A stretch of DNA of 64,000 nucleotides from positions 35,001 to 99,000 of the forward strand of contig CAUYUJ010022424.1 in NCBI GenBank assembly GCA_963575745.1, in the 5' to 3' direction. Position 1 is the first letter of the stretch, and every line of letters begins with the position of its first letter. Position numbers and translations under genes: made by a program. The stretch is from Prorocentrum cordatum. Lineage: Eukaryota; Sar; Dinophyceae; Prorocentrales; Prorocentraceae. Under the pieces are notes generated by a model. The model was not told the origin of the DNA. It worked only from the letters and a program-made list of their open reading frames with translations, and made no database searches. Shown piece by piece: positions 61,653-64,000 of this stretch.

Positions 61653-63413
61653 TCAACGAAGCATAGCAATCACTGTGAAACGCACAGCTGCTGCAACCTC
61701 ACTGTGCCCATGCCTTGGCAAGCCACTCGCGATCTCCAAGGTCACGGGCAGTCTCTTCACAAACTCGTGATGGCGAGCGGGTTCCAGAGCCTTCGTCATC
61801 AGATCCGCTACGTTCTCTGCTGTCGGCACCTTCGCCGCGCGCACTTCTTTCTCGGCCACTTTCCCCTGCAACCACTAGCACTTCACGTCCAGGTGTCTGA
61901 TTCGCCCGACACCCAGCCTCGAGCATATCCCGACGGCGGCGGGGCTGTCACCGCACACCGCCACCGCCATCTTGATGCCCATCTCCTCGAACAGGTTCTT
62001 CGTGAAGAACCCCCGCGCAGCGCCGTTGGTCATCTCCACATACTCAGCTTCTCCACTGCTCAGCGCACGCGTCGCCTGCTGACCAGCCCAGCTGTCGACG
62101 CACGCATTTCCGATGCACTCGAAACTTCCACCACGGCTCCTGCGCGTCACTTCATCTCCAGCCCAGTCCGAGTCCGTCACGATGGTCACCTCGATCGGTG
62201 ACTCCTGATACTCAAAGTTCCACATCATCTGCGGGTGCGTCGCCGAGTAGGCAGCCAACCGCTTCAGCTCCAGCTCGTGGAGCACCAGTGGCTCCTGCAT
62301 CCCGCTCATGATCCAGCTCGTCGCAAACTGGATGTCAGGTCTGTCTGCTGCCAAGTACACGACCGCCGGCGCCGCCGACTGGAACATCTTCTTCTCCGCG
62401 TATCCCAGCTTGTCCATCGCCGTTGGCACCTCCTTCCCGGTGCTCTTGGAAGCCGGCGAGATCTCCCTCGACGCTGGCAGCTCCCCGTTGGCCTCGACCA
62501 CTGTCCTCGCGTGCTTCGCGTCGCTCTCCCACTGGAAACCCTTCTCTGTCCAGCTAACCGTCCTCTTCAGGAAATGGCCAGACGTCGCTTCACCTCCAGC
62601 TTCTGCGGGCCCCACGAACAGCGACCGCTTCACCTCGAACTTCGCCGCCAGGATCCCGTTAAGCCACCTCAAGTCCTCAAGCGCCCCCACGGGCATGAAG
62701 TCGTCCCCATGCACCACGATGCATATGCCCTTCTGGACGTGGTTGAACACCATAACCGTCACCAACATGCGGATGAAGCCCTGATCGATCAACGTCCCAC
62801 TGGCCTTGTGCTGGAACAGCATGCTCGCTCTCCTGGCCCCGCACAGCGCCTTCCGCAACTGCCAAACTACATTCGGCCCCTCTTCACCTGAGAGCGGCGC
62901 CACGCACACGTCCTCGCCCATCTCAGCGTGGAAGAACGCGTTGCTGATGTCCCAGAGCCCTATCAAGTAAACTTCCACGTGGTTCCTGAACGTCGCTGCC
63001 AGCACCAGTGCCAGCCCAACGAAGTTCAGCGGGGGCGCCCCAGCGAACGTGTCATCGCGCGCCTGGCTGGCAACCTGCATGGCCACGAACCTGCACCGCA
63101 CGGCGTCGGCGCCCACCTTGCAGCCCTGCAACCACCTGCCCCTAACGCGCTTGCCTTTCGCCTCCGCGACGTGAACCCGCTTGAACACTCCATGCTCTCT
63201 CAATTCGGCACGCTCTCGAGCTCTTCCTTCTCGAACCTTCTCTGCTGGAAGCAGTTGCCCAGAGAGCGCCCCCACGACGTTGGAAAGGTCCTTCTCCTCG
63301 CACGGTTCCACGGCGCACTCGCCAAGGTCCACCACGCACAGTCCCATTGGCATGACGTTGACGGCCAACCCGCGGACTACGCGCGCCTTCTTGTGAGACC
63401 TGTCGCTCCACAA
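61653..63413 (-). pseudogene. Copia reverse transcriptase and RNase H with one internal TAG
   Basis: The frame from 63413 contains VYLIGLWDISNAFFHAEMGE (RT motif A), QLRKALCGARRAS (equivalent of YGLKQAPR), ICIVVHGDDFM (active-site DD at about 62700-62708), VTIVTDSDWAGDEVTRRSRG and ALSSGEAEYVEM (RNase H Asp and Glu), and GRIRHLDVKC. A TAG at 61875-61877 then interrupts the frame. The same frame resumes with LQGKVAEKEVRAAKVPTAEN and VADLMTKALEP, the normal end of copia RNase H. A single base change thus separates this stretch from being open, although frameshifts upstream (63.4-63.9 kb) also break the polyprotein. Confidence 0.75.
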
Positions 63414-63763
63414 CCCTCGGTAATCTCCACGGGATCCTGCACCATGATCTCAACGCTTTCCTCCTCATGATCCATCGCCACGTTTTCCGCTGCGCTGGGA
63501 GCTGCTGCTGCGGCTGCTGCCGCGGCTGCTGCTGCGCGCCCTGGCTCCTCTGCTGGCGCCCGCTTCGACTGCTTCCTGACCGCTTCTCGAGCCGGTGGTG
63601 GTGCCTCAGCTCGCGCCCTTCCCACTGTCCTCTGCGCCCAGCAAAGCCCCCAGTCTGGCTCTGCACTCCGCAGCGTGGCACTGGCCCGTCTCGTCACATG
63701 CTGGGCAGCCAGATGTCCGACCCAACCGGTTGAGAATCCCCTTGGTCAAGTACCTCGGCCTGT

Positions 63764-64000
63764 TCACGGCCTCCTGCGCCAGCAGCGCAGCCTTCGGGTC
63801 GAAGGGTGTGCGTATGATCTGGCTGAAGAAGTTCTTTCCCACCGTTTCTCATCGTGCCTCCTGGCGATCGACCTCGCAAAGACCCGTCCCCGTGGCGTGC
63901 CGATCATGCGCTCGTCGCTGACGTTCGCCTTGCCGAGCCAGGTGCCCCTGTCCCATCTGGCTCCCATATTCCCAGCGGTTCCTGGGGGTAACTTGTACAT
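63764..64000 (-). pseudogene. Copia integrase C-terminal region (partial)
   Basis: Reads RWDRGTWLGKANVSDERMIG and FARSIARRHDEKRW, the usual region after the integrase core in dinoflagellate copia elements. It is cut by the window edge at 64000. A frame change near 63840 leads to the Cys-rich segment GCPACDETGQCHAAECRARL. Confidence 0.65.

Larger units (their letters stand above)
61653..64000 (-). mobile_element. Ty1/copia-type retrotransposon pol (5' part beyond the window)
   Basis: The minus strand enters at 64000 with the integrase C-terminal region: RWDRGTWLGKANVSDERMIG followed by TPRGRVFARSI. Then in another frame come RYLTKGILNRLGRTSGCPAC and ECRARLG. A Ser/Ala-rich linker with frame changes follows, then RT and RNase H. 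This is the copia order (integrase before RT). LTRs are not identified: the left part lies outside the window, and the 3' side beyond 61653 shows no clear repeat. Confidence 0.8.

Overview
The window looks like nuclear DNA of a dinoflagellate; I cannot name the genus. The strongest sign is a near-perfect relic of the dinoflagellate trans-spliced leader (minus strand, 25128-25149). Supporting signs are very GC-rich codon use, an FkbM-type methyltransferase gene with one intron of about 460 bp, and an extreme load of trinucleotide and minisatellite DNA mixed with several retrotransposon classes. No rRNA, tRNA, operon or bacterial-style signals were found, and gene density is low.

Layout. 1-15.1 kb is repeat territory: dispersed repeat families, a tandem family of about 82 bp (4.38-5.56 kb), one of about 90 bp (7.0-8.16 kb), and three copies of a composite repeat built from a unique-looking head, (GAT)n, a 12-bp GATC-rich array and a conserved tail (8.25-9.76, 9.76-10.62, 13.71-15.10 kb). 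15.2-16.9 kb (minus) holds a two-exon FkbM-like methyltransferase. 17.0-18.4 kb is minisatellite and (CTC)n. 18.5-25.15 kb (minus) is a decayed non-LTR retrotransposon (zinc finger, APE-type endonuclease, reverse transcriptase, RNase H, CxxC tail). It carries a spliced-leader relic at its 5' end and is itself interrupted by a 1-kb G/C foldback block. 25.15-29.8 kb is again microsatellite, minisatellite and a 41-bp tandem array.

29.9-49.9 kb is the most interesting part. A UPF1-like superfamily-1 helicase gene (minus) is split by a 16,337-bp element on the plus strand (32373-48709). The element has split direct repeats in the order A1 - ORFs - B1 A2 B2, each pair differing at one base by eye. 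Its three reading frames encode (i) a protein with hydrophobic segments, (ii) a 3,250-codon polyprotein with a CCCH finger, a cytosine-methyltransferase-like domain, reverse transcriptase, RNase H and a second methyltransferase-like domain, and (iii) a tyrosine recombinase with its catalytic residues present, fused to a hydrophobic multi-segment tail. This is a DIRS-order retrotransposon of unusual size and content. Removing 32373-48709 rejoins the helicase in frame, with no target duplication.

50.7-55.4 kb (plus) is a second non-LTR element (endonuclease, (TATGC)n insertion, linker, RT with FADD, terminal zinc fingers), followed by an unrecognised ORF pair (55.4-56.3 kb). 57.0-59.7 kb is microsatellite plus an inverted copy of the 82-bp family. 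61.65-64.0 kb (minus, running off the window) is a Ty1/copia pol with integrase C-terminus, RT and RNase H, broken by frameshifts and one TAG.

The window is mostly selfish DNA. The two cellular genes seen are the FkbM methyltransferase and the helicase, and the latter is broken here. All coordinates and identities were read by eye without database searches.
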